This document shows positions 47,327 through 55,881 of a DNA stretch of 64,000 nucleotides, piece after piece. The notes under the pieces are model-generated. The model did no database searches and was not told the DNA's origin. It saw nothing but the letters and a program-made list of their open reading frames with translations. The translations under genes were made by a program, and so were the position numbers. The DNA comes from CAVQNQ01 sp963714205. Its GTDB lineage: Bacteria > Acidobacteriota > Terriglobia > Bryobacterales > Bryobacteraceae. Where the stretch lies: NCBI GenBank assembly GCA_963714205.1, contig CAVQNQ010000002.1:372001-436000 (forward strand). The letters are read 5' to 3'. The stretch's first letter is position 1; every line of letters begins with the position of its first letter.

Positions 47327-48649
47327 ATGTTTCCCCGCCCGATCACGCACCAGAACATCTTCCGCGTGCTGATTGCCGGGTTCAGCCTGGTGATCGTGTT
47401 GCTGGCCGCCGCCGCCACGCTAGCGCTGCGGAATATCCGGGCGGTCCAGCAGAGCGCCGCCAGCCTGGTGCGCGAACAGGCCGTTACCAACCGCCTCATC
47501 GACGAGCTGCAGCGGCAGCAGACCAGCCTCAGTGAAGTTTTTTCGGTGCTGGCGCGCGATCCGGATTCCGTGGATTACGACCGCATCATGAGCCAGCTCG
47601 ACGAGGCCGATCGCGACATCGAACGCATCTCGGCGGAAGGTGCGCGCACCGCCGAAAGCCAGCTCTGGTCCCGCCTGCTCGAAGCCTCCAGGGCGTTCTC
47701 CGGCGAGGCCCGCCGCCTGCTCACGGTGGAGGAGCCCGAGACGTTCTCCTCGCTCGACCTTTTCCGCGATCACGAAGCCTTCGTCTCGGTGATCGCTCGC
47801 CTGATCGAGGCCGAATATCGCAAGGTGAGCGCGGCGCAGGAGCAGATCGACAAGCGCTCCTCCCAGTTGCTGGATGTTTCGCTGGTGTTCACCGGCGGCT
47901 CCGCGCTGCTGGCCCTGGTGTTCGCGTTCATCACCGTGCGAATGGTCTCGCAGCTCATCCGCGCCATGGAGTTCCAGACGGCGGAGCTGGGGCGCGTCTC
48001 CTGGCACATGCTGGAGAACCAGGAGGCCAGCGCGCGCCGCTTCTCCCACGAGCTGCACGACGAGCTGGGCCAGGCGCTCACCGCCATCAAGACGAACCTC
48101 GCGGCGCTCGATTCGGGCAACCAGCCCTCTCACGCGCGCCTGGAAGACTGCCTCCATCTGGTGGATGACGCCATCGGCAACGTCCGCCAGCTTTCGCAGC
48201 TTTTGCGGCCCACCATCCTCGACGATTTCGGCCTGGAAGCCGGCCTGCGCTGGCTGGCGGAAGGCTTCTCCGCGCGCACCGGAATCGAGGTGGATTTCCA
48301 GTCGCGCTATGCGGGACGCCTGCCGGATGAGACCGAGACGCACCTGTTCCGCATCGCGCAGGAGGCGCTCACCAACGTAGCGCGCCATTCGGGCGCGCGC
48401 CACGCCGCCATTCGCCTGGAATCGCACGCCGACGAGATCCGCCTGGAGATCCGCGACGATGGGCGTGGATTCACCCCGGTTCCAGCGGCGGCCGTGAAGC
48501 CCGGTCAGGGGCTCGGCCTGGTGGGGATCAGCGCGCGCGCCCGTGGCGCGGGCGGCGAGGCCAAAGTTCGCGCGCGATCGGGCGAGGGTGTTGTAATTGA
48601 GGTGCGCATCCCGCTTCGCCATGAAACGCATACGCATCCTGCTGGCTGA
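47327..48649 (+). CDS. Sensor histidine kinase, NarX/DegS type
   Basis: The 440-residue kinase has a transmembrane helix at about 13-33, a helical periplasmic region, a second helix at about 183-205 and a short linker. A HisKA_3 domain follows, with the phospho-acceptor histidine in RFSHELHDELGQALTAIK. The ATPase domain has EALTNVARHSGA, DDGRGF and GLGLVGI. It pairs with the response regulator gene that overlaps its end by 29 bases. The signal is not evident from the sensor region. Confidence 0.93.
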   Translation: MFPRPITHQNIFRVLIAGFSLVIVLLAAAATLALRNIRAVQQSAASLVREQAVTNRLIDELQRQQTSLSEVFSVLARDPDSVDYDRIMSQLDEADRDIERISAEGARTAESQLWSRLLEASRAFSGEARRLLTVEEPETFSSLDLFRDHEAFVSVIARLIEAEYRKVSAAQEQIDKRSSQLLDVSLVFTGGSALLALVFAFITVRMVSQLIRAMEFQTAELGRVSWHMLENQEASARRFSHELHDELGQALTAIKTNLAALDSGNQPSHARLEDCLHLVDDAIGNVRQLSQLLRPTILDDFGLEAGLRWLAEGFSARTGIEVDFQSRYAGRLPDETETHLFRIAQEALTNVARHSGARHAAIRLESHADEIRLEIRDDGRGFTPVPAAAVKPGQGLGLVGISARARGAGGEAKVRARSGEGVVIEVRIPLRHETHTHPAG

Positions 48650-49256
48650 CGATCATGCCGTGGTGCGCCAGGGTTTCAAAATGATTCTGGACGCGCAGCC
48701 GGACATGGAGATCGTGGGAGAAGCCGCCAACGGCCGCGAGGTTCTCGCGCTGGCCGAAGAGGTTCGCCCAGACGTAGTGGTGATGGATGTGGCTATGCCG
48801 GAGCTCAACGGCATCGAAGCCACGCGCCGCCTGGCCAGTTCGGTTCCGCACGCGCGCGTGCTCGCGCTCAGCATGCACAAAGACTCCGTTTACGTGCGCG
48901 AAATCCTGCGGGCGGGAGCGCGCGGATACGTGCTCAAGGAGTCTGGCGCCGGGGATTTGGTTAAAGCCGTGCGTGCGGTGGCTTCAGGCGAAGGCTATCT
49001 CAGCCCGGCGGTTTCCAACGCCGTGCTGGACGATTACCGGCGGCACGTAACCAACCCCATCGACCTGCTCACCAGCCGCGAGCGCGAAGTTCTCCAGATG
49101 CTCGCCGAAGGCAAGACCAATAAGGAGATTGCCGGAGTGCTGGACCTGAGCGTATATACCATCGACGCGCATCGGGGCCACATCATGGAGAAGCTGAACC
49201 TGCATAGCATCAACGATCTGGTGCGCTTCGCCGTGCGCAACGGCCTGATCGATTAG
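48621..49256 (+). CDS. NarL/LuxR-family response regulator
   Basis: The 211-residue regulator has a receiver domain with ILLADDHAVVRQGF, the phospho-acceptor aspartate in VVVMDVAMPELNGIEA, and a lysine in YVLKESGAGD. A LuxR-type helix-turn-helix follows: LTSREREVLQMLAEGKTNKEIAGVL, DAHRGHIMEKL. The ATG at 48621 lies inside the kinase 3' end. A sortase substrate and sortase follow on the same strand 118 bases downstream, so control of that pair is possible, though there is no direct evidence. Confidence 0.93.
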   Translation: MKRIRILLADDHAVVRQGFKMILDAQPDMEIVGEAANGREVLALAEEVRPDVVVMDVAMPELNGIEATRRLASSVPHARVLALSMHKDSVYVREILRAGARGYVLKESGAGDLVKAVRAVASGEGYLSPAVSNAVLDDYRRHVTNPIDLLTSREREVLQMLAEGKTNKEIAGVLDLSVYTIDAHRGHIMEKLNLHSINDLVRFAVRNGLID

Positions 49257-49374
49257 GTCCCGAAGGTACGCCTGTCAACCAATCCTCAACCGGGTGTTAT
49301 CGTCCCATTGGAAGGTTAGTTGCTGTTTGCGGGGGATAGAACAGCTAACGTAATCTTGGATTAGGGAGGGAGAA

Positions 49375-50058
49375 ATGAAGGTCGGTACTTTTGCAATGAC
49401 AGCCGGCTTGCTGGCAATAGGGTTCGCTGGAGTGGCCAAAGCCCAGGGTCCTATAAACGACACCGTGACTGTCAATCTGCCTTACACGGTAACGCTGGGC
49501 GATAAGACGCTTCAGCCGGGCGACTATTACATCCGGGAATTGCCCAGCACCAGCAAGAGCTATGTACTGTTGATCTACTCGGATAACGGCGCGAAGTTCG
49601 AAACTTCGGCCATAACCATTCCCACGGTGGACCCGATAGCCACGCCGGACAGCACCAAGCTCGTGCTGCATCACTACGGGAACGACTATTACTTCGACAA
49701 GATCTGGATCGAAGGGAAGAACTACGGTTACGAATTCCCGCTTCCCAGCAATGTCAAGCAGCGCGAACTGGAGGCTATGCAGTCTGTGACGTTAGCGGGC
49801 ACTCTGCAACCCCCGCCGGCGCCCGTGGTAGCGCAGGCTCCGCCGCCTCCAGCCCCGGCGCAGGAAGCGCAGCCGGAACCCCAGCCCGAACCGCAGCCGA
49901 TGACGGCACAGGAAACTCCGCCGCCGGCTCCCACACCCGAGCCTGAGCAGAATGAATCCAACCGGTCCATGCCCGCCACGTCGGCCGGCTGGGTCATGAT
50001 GCTGCTCGGCGGTGGCACTCTCTCGGGTCTGGGAATGATGCTGAATCGCAAACGGTAA
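49375..50058 (+). CDS. Exported protein with a C-terminal sortase-type anchor
   Basis: The 227 residues have a signal peptide at 1-23 (ending AKA-Q), a beta-rich domain at about 27-135 and a long proline/glutamine-rich linker at 143-198. The tail is MPATSAGW at 199-206, then a hydrophobic helix, then the basic end LNRKR. A hydrophobic helix plus basic tail after a short motif is the organisation of a sortase sorting signal, and the next gene is a sortase overlapping it by one base. MPATS is not the classical LPXTG motif; it would be a variant. A strong GGGAGGG site precedes the ATG. The function of the globular part is unknown. Confidence 0.75.
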   Translation: MKVGTFAMTAGLLAIGFAGVAKAQGPINDTVTVNLPYTVTLGDKTLQPGDYYIRELPSTSKSYVLLIYSDNGAKFETSAITIPTVDPIATPDSTKLVLHHYGNDYYFDKIWIEGKNYGYEFPLPSNVKQRELEAMQSVTLAGTLQPPPAPVVAQAPPPPAPAQEAQPEPQPEPQPMTAQETPPPAPTPEPEQNESNRSMPATSAGWVMMLLGGGTLSGLGMMLNRKR

Positions 50059-50639
50059 TGCGCCGCCCGATCGCCAAATCGCTTTCATACGTCCTCCTGG
50101 CCGCGGGAACTATTCTCGTGTTCATGGGGACCCGCGACTATCTCGATTCGCGCATCGGCCAGGTTCAGGCTGCGCGGAGTTTCGCCATCCCGGGGGCGGG
50201 AACGGAGTATGATCCCCCCCGGCTTGGCGAGAGCGTCGCCAGGTTGACGATACCGCGTCTAGCCACGGAGCTCTATGTGGTGGAAGGCGATGGCGCGCGG
50301 CAACTGAGGCTGGGTCCGGGGCACCTGAAAGGCACAGTTTTACCAGGAGCCAACGGAAACTGCGTGATCGCGGGCCATCGCGATACGCACTTTCGCGTTC
50401 TGAAGGACATCCGCAAGGGCGATGAGATCGTGCTGGAAACGGAGATGGGCCAGTTCATCTACCGCGTAACGAAGCTCGAAGTCGTGCCTCCCAGCGACAC
50501 CGATCCGCTCCAGCCGGTGTCCCGCGCCGAATTGAACTTGATCACGTGCTATCCGTTCTACTACGTCGGCCCGGCGCCGAAGCGCTTCGTGGTGACGGCC
50601 GAACTCGAGCATTCCGTTTCGGCCGGGCCGTCCATGTAA
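50058..50639 (+). CDS. Class D-like sortase
   Basis: The 193-residue membrane-anchored transpeptidase has an N-terminal hydrophobic helix (about 8-26) and the sortase beta-barrel. The catalytic residues are the histidine in VIAGHRDTHF, the cysteine in LITCYPFYYVG and the arginine in APKRFVVTAE. Sortases cleave a C-terminal motif and attach the protein to a nucleophile, classically in Gram-positives; class D and E-like forms occur in scattered Gram-negatives. Here the product of the overlapping upstream gene, with its MPATS-type tail, is the obvious substrate. Confidence 0.88.
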   Translation: MRRPIAKSLSYVLLAAGTILVFMGTRDYLDSRIGQVQAARSFAIPGAGTEYDPPRLGESVARLTIPRLATELYVVEGDGARQLRLGPGHLKGTVLPGANGNCVIAGHRDTHFRVLKDIRKGDEIVLETEMGQFIYRVTKLEVVPPSDTDPLQPVSRAELNLITCYPFYYVGPAPKRFVVTAELEHSVSAGPSM

Positions 50640-50640
50640 A

Positions 50641-51834
50641 ATGGGCGTAATGCCCGAGGACAACCAGGAATTTTATCGCATAAGGAAGTTGCCCCCGTAC
50701 GTTTTCGCGGTCATCAACGAGATGCGCGCGAAAGCACGGGCCGCCCAGATCGACGTGATCGATCTGGGGATGGGTAATCCCGACGGCGCCACGCCGCGCC
50801 CCATCGTGAGCAAAGTGGTGGAAGCCGCCCGTAACGCGCGCAACCACCGCTATTCGCAATCGAGAGGCATTCCCAAACTCCGCGAAGCCATTGCGAAGCG
50901 CTACCAGGCGAATTACGGAGTGTATCTCGATCCGGAGCGCGAGGCCATCGTCACCATCGGAGCCAAGGACGCGGTGGCGCACCTCTTGTTCGCGGTTGTG
51001 GGTCCCGGCGATATGGTGGTTTCGCCGAACCCCTGCTATCCCATCCATCAGTATGGCGTCCTCATGGCCGAGGGCCATGCCTGCCTGCTGCCGTTGCCGG
51101 ATCCGGCCACCTTCCTGAATCGCCTCGAAGATCTCTACCGCACCTCATCGCGCACGCCCAAACTTCTGATGCTCTCGTTCCCTCACAATCCCACGACCAC
51201 GTGCGTGGACCTGGATTTCTTCCGCGAGGTGATCCGCCTGGCGCGCGCACATGGCACGCTGGTGGTGCACGATTTCGCCTATGCCGACCTGGGTTTCGAT
51301 GGCTATCGGCCGCCCAGCATCCTGCAGGTGGAGGGCGCCAAAGAGGTGGCCGTTGAGATCTTCTCCATGTCGAAGAGTTACAACATGGCGGGGTGGCGCG
51401 TGGGTTACTGCCTGGGCAATGCGCGCATGATCGCGGCTCTGGCGCGCATCAAGAGCTATCTGGATTACGGGGTCTTCCAGCCCATCCAGATCGCCTCCAT
51501 CATCGCCCTGCGCGAGTGCGAAGAGGACACCGTCAAGATTTGCGCCACCTATCAGAAGCGGCGCGACGTGCTGGTGACCGGGCTGGAGCGCGCCGGTTGG
51601 CCGGTGGACCCGCCGCGCGGCACCATGTTCTTGTGGGCGCCGGTGCCGGAGAAGTTCCGCCATCTCGGCTCGCTTGAATTTTCTAAGCTGCTGCTGGAGA
51701 AGGCTCTCGTGGCGGTTTCACCGGGCATAGGTTTCGGCCCGCTGGGAGAAGGCTACGTGCGTTTCGCCCTGGTGGAGAACGAACACCGTATTCGCCAGGC
51801 AACCCGGGCCATCGGGCAGTTCCTGAGAGCTTAA
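50641..51834 (+). CDS. PLP aminotransferase, AlaC type
   Basis: The 397-residue class I aminotransferase starts with FYRIRKLPPYVFAVINEM and has IDLGMGNPDGATP, the region shared with alanine aminotransferase AlaC. The PLP-binding aspartate is in VVHDFAYADLGFDG and the Schiff-base lysine in IFSMSKSYNMAGWRVGYC. Its substrate pair is probably alanine/pyruvate and glutamate/2-oxoglutarate. It begins one base after the sortase stop (start ATG 50641 or 50650), so it is likely co-transcribed with the sortase locus although not functionally related. Confidence 0.9.
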   Translation: MGVMPEDNQEFYRIRKLPPYVFAVINEMRAKARAAQIDVIDLGMGNPDGATPRPIVSKVVEAARNARNHRYSQSRGIPKLREAIAKRYQANYGVYLDPEREAIVTIGAKDAVAHLLFAVVGPGDMVVSPNPCYPIHQYGVLMAEGHACLLPLPDPATFLNRLEDLYRTSSRTPKLLMLSFPHNPTTTCVDLDFFREVIRLARAHGTLVVHDFAYADLGFDGYRPPSILQVEGAKEVAVEIFSMSKSYNMAGWRVGYCLGNARMIAALARIKSYLDYGVFQPIQIASIIALRECEEDTVKICATYQKRRDVLVTGLERAGWPVDPPRGTMFLWAPVPEKFRHLGSLEFSKLLLEKALVAVSPGIGFGPLGEGYVRFALVENEHRIRQATRAIGQFLRA

Positions 51835-51931
51835 CCGCGGATTGCCCGGCTGTTCGTTATTACACTTTTTAAACAGCATTAGGCGCGAGACGCAGTTACG
51901 TTCTGCGCGTTTGCTCGCGGCCCTGGGCGGA

Positions 51932-52987
51932 CTAATTGCCCATGCTCTTAAGAATTACCTTGCCAGCCGCAAGGGCCGCCTCGCTCATAACCCTCTTATC
52001 CGTGGTGTCGGGTATCTTTGCCGCCGGAATGACAAAGGTGAGGGCCTTCTCCACAGCCCGATCCTCGACCTCCGTTGTCTCGACCCGCTGCAAGACTGTA
52101 CGTGTCTCCATCACCATCTGCATCTGGGTATGGTAGTTTCCGGTCAAAGGGTCATAGACATTTTGCGAGCGTTGGACAGGAGTTTGCTGCGGCGTGGCAA
52201 CGAGCCTGGACTCTGTGTCGAGGTAAGCCTCCATGGAGGAGTACAAGCACGAAACTTGCACGATTTTTAGGGCTGGAAAGTGAGCAGCGATTAGCCGGAG
52301 ACGCATGAGAAGTTCAGCGATGCCGCCATCCAGCGCCACTTGGGCGGTCTTCTGACGGCGCTCGTCTCGCGTGCCAGCATGACTCGCCACGCGAAAGGCT
52401 GACCCTCCAAAAGAGCGATCCAGACTGATCACGATGGCGAGTTCGGGTTCACCCGTCTCCGAGTCTTTCCCCACGACGACAAACTCCAACTCCAACGGCA
52501 CGCACCGGAGCGCTGCCGCATCGGCTAGGATCGTTCTCTCGAATTCCTCCTTCACGCCGTCATTCAACTGTTTCAGTTCGAGCGGCTCATCGTCACCGAT
52601 GAAGAAGGACATCGGCTCCGCGTTCAACGTCGTGCTCACCTTCTCATCCGTCCATTTCACCTCGACGTTCTCGCTGCGGTAGCCGAATCGCCTTAGCCGC
52701 ACCTTTTGTATGTCGTTTTCGCCGTGGAATTTCAACTCAACCGCGCCAGGCGTGACGGCGTCCGTGCAGGTCAGCGTCCGTCCCTCGATTGTCCAGATCG
52801 CAGCCCCTGGCGGGTCGGACGTAAACAGCACCTTTCGCGTCAGCGGGCCGGCATCCTGACCCGCAGCCCCGCCGATCATTGGGAGCCCCAGCAGAAAAAT
52901 GCAGGAAATTGTTACCGTTAATGAAGGCCGGCGCGCAGTTGTGCGGCGGCTCCCATCGCCACGTCCATCAAGCATACGGCGCCTCAC
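51932..52987 (-). CDS. Exported protein of unknown function with a PEGA-like N-terminal part
   Basis: The 351-residue protein (start GTG at 52987 or ATG at 52975) has a signal peptide ending GGAAGQ at about residue 44. The region VLFTSDPPGAAIWTIEGRTLT then resembles a PEGA domain, a small surface-exposed beta fold. The rest, about 230 residues, has no family I know. Codon use and base composition look less GC-rich than in the neighbours, as in the two genes downstream on the same strand. This suggests a transferred block at about 51.9-54.1 kb. Confidence 0.55.
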   Translation of the reverse strand: MRRRMLDGRGDGSRRTTARRPSLTVTISCIFLLGLPMIGGAAGQDAGPLTRKVLFTSDPPGAAIWTIEGRTLTCTDAVTPGAVELKFHGENDIQKVRLRRFGYRSENVEVKWTDEKVSTTLNAEPMSFFIGDDEPLELKQLNDGVKEEFERTILADAAALRCVPLELEFVVVGKDSETGEPELAIVISLDRSFGGSAFRVASHAGTRDERRQKTAQVALDGGIAELLMRLRLIAAHFPALKIVQVSCLYSSMEAYLDTESRLVATPQQTPVQRSQNVYDPLTGNYHTQMQMVMETRTVLQRVETTEVEDRAVEKALTFVIPAAKIPDTTDKRVMSEAALAAGKVILKSMGN

Positions 52988-53059
52988 TTCCCTCTCCCGG
53001 ATTGATCGAAACCATCGAAAGAGCGGTTGTGATCTCTCTTCCAGCCCTCGAAATCTCCT

Positions 53060-53554
53060 CTAGTGGTAAGTGGCTAACACCTTCTGTATCTCGATAAACA
53101 ACGCCCTTCTGAAATCTCCGCTGATGATCGCCTCGATGCGGGCTTTACGTGCTCTGCTGAGACTGGGAACAGCGGTGGCGTTCACGGTCATGCGAGTTTC
53201 AGGCTTCGGACTAACCACCTCGATGTTGATCTCGAAGTCGACTTTGCTTGTGGCGGTAGCTCCCTTAGGCAGGTAATCGCCATTGCCGGCGATCGTCCCC
53301 TTATTTTTGTCCGCGGCTTTAACGAAAAGGCCGATGCGCTGAATAGCATCCTGGGTAGCCTGAAACACCTCGTCATAACTGTTTGTATAAACCCGGGTGG
53401 TATCCTCCTCGTCGTTCACCTTGTCTTTCTGTCTTCCCGGCGAGTTGGCGATGGCGGCATTGGTGCTGCAGGTCAGAATCCCCAAAACAACAACCATCGG
53501 GATCGCTACCGCACGCGGTCTCGAACACCCCCAGGCCTCTTTTCTTCCGATCAT
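53060..53554 (-). CDS. Exported protein, paralogue of the next gene
   Basis: The 164 residues begin with a signal peptide (about 1-37). The mature part has YDEVFQATQDAIQRIGLF, then a lysine-rich loop, KPETRMTVNA and an ending FIEIQKVLATYH. The gene 79 bases upstream on the same strand has the same landmarks (FDEVFQACQETFERDGLFI, KPETRVTVIA, LQKVLATY), so the two are diverged tandem duplicates. I know no function. They are exported and probably in the periplasm or at the cell surface. Confidence 0.65.
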   Translation of the reverse strand: MIGRKEAWGCSRPRAVAIPMVVVLGILTCSTNAAIANSPGRQKDKVNDEEDTTRVYTNSYDEVFQATQDAIQRIGLFVKAADKNKGTIAGNGDYLPKGATATSKVDFEINIEVVSPKPETRMTVNATAVPSLSRARKARIEAIISGDFRRALFIEIQKVLATYH

Positions 53555-53632
53555 TTCACTCTTTCATCCCAGCCACGATCACAGACATTCTCGCACCGCC
53601 GGATCTTGGTGCCCCGCTTTAGGGCGCAACCT

Positions 53633-54103
53633 TTACCGATACGTGGCCAGTACCTTTTGCAATTTGACCACGAAGCCCTGGCTAGAATTTTGTGCCAGCC
53701 GTTCGTAGAAGCTCTTACCCACGAGCTTATGCCATGGCGAGACTAAGTGCGCGATAACAGTCACCCGGGTCTCAGGCTTGTTGCTGACTGTCTCGACACG
53801 AACGTCAAAGGCGTACCTGTCGTCCTTGTCGGTCTGTCCTGCGCTCTTCGCCGTGAGCGTGCCCTTATCTTTGCTCTTATCCACAATGAACAAGCCGTCG
53901 CGTTCAAATGTCTCCTGGCAAGCCTGGAAGACCTCGTCGAAGGTGTGGTCATAAATTTGGGACGACTGTGCGGTAACTTCGATGTCCTTGCCATAGGCTT
54001 TGAATGTCAGGATCGCCGGCGCCACAGTCAGGGCTAGTATGACAATTGTCAGGCGTTCTAGACTCACATTCATAGAGCATCGATCATGGTGTGCTCCGGT
54101 CAT
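53633..54103 (-). CDS. Exported protein, paralogue of the downstream gene
   Basis: It is 156 residues from the ATG at 54103, with a GAGGAGGGC site before it. The signal peptide ends at about residue 38 (AYG). The mature domain shares with the 53060-53554 product the EVFQA helix, the K-D-K-G-T strand, KPETR-x-TV and the VLATY end. Amino-acid identity looks low to moderate, so the duplication is old. No recognised family. Confidence 0.65.
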   Translation of the reverse strand: MTGAHHDRCSMNVSLERLTIVILALTVAPAILTFKAYGKDIEVTAQSSQIYDHTFDEVFQACQETFERDGLFIVDKSKDKGTLTAKSAGQTDKDDRYAFDVRVETVSNKPETRVTVIAHLVSPWHKLVGKSFYERLAQNSSQGFVVKLQKVLATYR

Positions 54104-54272
54104 TTCACTGCCCTCCTCCTGGGCGGGCCACTTGGGTGAGACAACCAGTTAAGACACTGGTTACGGTTTGATGATAAATCCCTTCCCTCCGACTTGTCCA
54201 GCGTTTTATGATCGGGTTCCGGTGAAGCGGAAACGGGCTCCGCCGGCTCGCAACCCGATCTAATTTGACAGC

Positions 54273-54737
54273 TTACTGAACCTGGTAGGGAACCGTAACT
54301 TCGACCGTCTTCGGCGGGAAGCAGGCCCGTTCGTTGCAGGCCTGATAGCGCAGCTTGCCGGTGGCCGCGCCGGGCCCCGCCGGCGCGTTCGCGCCCACCT
54401 TGAAAGTAGCCGCCAGGATGAAATTTCCGGTGAAAACCGAGAGCGGCTTGGCGGCGAACTCGTATTTTTCGAGCGACGGTTTCGGATACGCCACCGCGCC
54501 GCCTTCGAGCGCACCGGTCGAGGTCCACATCAGCTTCAACGGGATGAGATATTCGTCGCCGGGCGTATTGCTGTTGACGTGAAAGCCAGGCTGAACCGAA
54601 ATCGGGATCTTCGCTTCCACGGCGGCGTTGCGTTTGCCGGTTACCTGGGGAGTCCGGCCCACCGTGAGATAACCGCTACCTTGCGCCCAGAGAAACGGCA
54701 GGCAAAGCAGCGCGGTTGCCGTTAGCAGCCGGCGCAT
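54273..54737 (-). CDS. Stand-alone DsbD-alpha domain exported protein
   Basis: The 154 residues start with a signal peptide (RRLLTATALLCLPFLWAQG). A domain follows that resembles the periplasmic N-terminal (alpha) domain of DsbD, the reductant relay of the thiol-redox system: VGRTPQVTGKRNAAVEAKIPISVQPGFHVN, then YQACNERACFPPKTVEV with the reactive CNERAC. The membrane and thioredoxin parts of DsbD are absent. It overlaps the tlpA-like gene by about 60 bases on the same strand and probably receives or passes electrons with it. Confidence 0.8.
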   Translation of the reverse strand: MRRLLTATALLCLPFLWAQGSGYLTVGRTPQVTGKRNAAVEAKIPISVQPGFHVNSNTPGDEYLIPLKLMWTSTGALEGGAVAYPKPSLEKYEFAAKPLSVFTGNFILAATFKVGANAPAGPGAATGKLRYQACNERACFPPKTVEVTVPYQVQ

Positions 54738-55266
54738 CGGCCTGCAAGAGCTGTTCGACACCATCTTCGAAATCCCTCCGGCTCGCCAATCCGATGTGAA
54801 CGGCGGCGATTTTGCCATCCCGATCGATCAGGAACGTGGTCGGCAGCGAATCGACGCCGCCATACGCCTCCGCCGTGGAATCGCTGCCCATCACCACGCG
54901 ATAATTGACGCCCAGCTCGGCAAGAAACGGCTTCACCACTTCCCAGCCTTCATCGTCCATCGAGACGCCCAGCACGGCGAATCCGCGGTCCTTATTCTTC
55001 CGCTCCAGATCCATGAACCAGGGGATCTCGATTCTGCAAGGCCCGCACCAGGTAGCCCAGAAATCCAGCAGCACCACCTTGCCGCGATAATCGGCCAGGT
55101 GCACCACTTTGCCATTTACGTCTTTGAGGGCGAAATCCGGAGCCACGTGGCGTTCCTTGCCGGGCTTCAGGGTGGCGGCCGCGACGGATGTCTCGCGGTT
55201 CCCGCAGCCCGCCAGCAGGCACACCAGCACGCCAGCCAGGGCGGCGGAGAGGTAAGTACTCGTCAC
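54676..55266 (-). CDS. TlpA-family thioredoxin-like lipoprotein
   Basis: The 196-residue product starts at a GTG at 55266 with AGGAAA before it. It has a lipoprotein signal (SAALAGVLVCLLAGC, the cysteine carrying the lipid), so it is tethered at the membrane facing the periplasm. The thioredoxin fold has LLDFWATWCGPCRIEIPW, the WCGPC redox centre, and the later DSLPTTFLIDRDG with the cis-proline. TlpA/ResA-like proteins reduce disulfides, for example in cytochrome c maturation, but no ccm genes are here. The neighbouring DsbD-alpha protein is the likely partner. Confidence 0.92.
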   Translation of the reverse strand: MTSTYLSAALAGVLVCLLAGCGNRETSVAAATLKPGKERHVAPDFALKDVNGKVVHLADYRGKVVLLDFWATWCGPCRIEIPWFMDLERKNKDRGFAVLGVSMDDEGWEVVKPFLAELGVNYRVVMGSDSTAEAYGGVDSLPTTFLIDRDGKIAAVHIGLASRRDFEDGVEQLLQADAPAANGNRAALPAVSLGAR

Positions 55267-55285
55267 AAGCGGTTTCCTGATCCAA

Positions 55286-55816
55286 TTATATCGACAATCG
55301 TTTGCCTTCCACGGATTCAGTAAACCACGCCCGCCGGCGCCGGCGGTACCGGGCCGCCAGCGTGAACTCGGCATGCTCCGTCAAGCCGGAGTACAGCCAG
55401 GCGGCCGTATCGCAGAAGCTCTCGCAGCAGTATTCGCGCCAGTGGCGGCTGCGCCGGCGGCGGTCGGCGGGGCGCAGGGCGTTCTTTCGCCATTCGGCCG
55501 ACCAGCCCAGCTCCCCGCGCGCCCCGGCCGCCAGTTCGCCCTCCACCACGGCCTCATAGGCCCGCCGGGTGCGGTTGCCCAGCCGCAGCCACGCAAAATG
55601 AAACAGCTCATGCACGAAGATGCGCGGGAATTCGGCCCGCGTGCAATTGAAAGCGATGCGCCGCTCGCGCAGGAAGGAGCCGGCTTCGGCCGGGCCATGC
55701 GCGTCGCTCAATCCGCGCGCGGCCGCGAGCCGCACGGGCGCCCCCTCGACCGGCGGCAGGCGGCCCAGGATCCGGGCGATAACCCGCTCCCATCGCGGCT
55801 CCTCGCAGACGAACAT
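55286..55816 (-). CDS. Putative zinc-metallopeptidase-like protein
   Basis: The 176 residues contain HELFH in IFVHELFHFAWLRLG, an HExxH-type zinc motif. A later EYCCESFCDTAAW could supply the third ligand. There is no signal peptide and the protein is small. The rest is arginine-rich and without family landmarks. It is tentative: HExxH arises by chance, and the pattern is not matched to a named family. It is divergent from the DinB-like gene. Confidence 0.5.
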   Translation of the reverse strand: MFVCEEPRWERVIARILGRLPPVEGAPVRLAAARGLSDAHGPAEAGSFLRERRIAFNCTRAEFPRIFVHELFHFAWLRLGNRTRRAYEAVVEGELAAGARGELGWSAEWRKNALRPADRRRRSRHWREYCCESFCDTAAWLYSGLTEHAEFTLAARYRRRRRAWFTESVEGKRLSI

Positions 55817-55881
55817 CCGAGCTAGAATAGCAGAGGTCTCCAGGCTCCACAGACCCGGACTTCCCGAGAGGAGAACGACAC

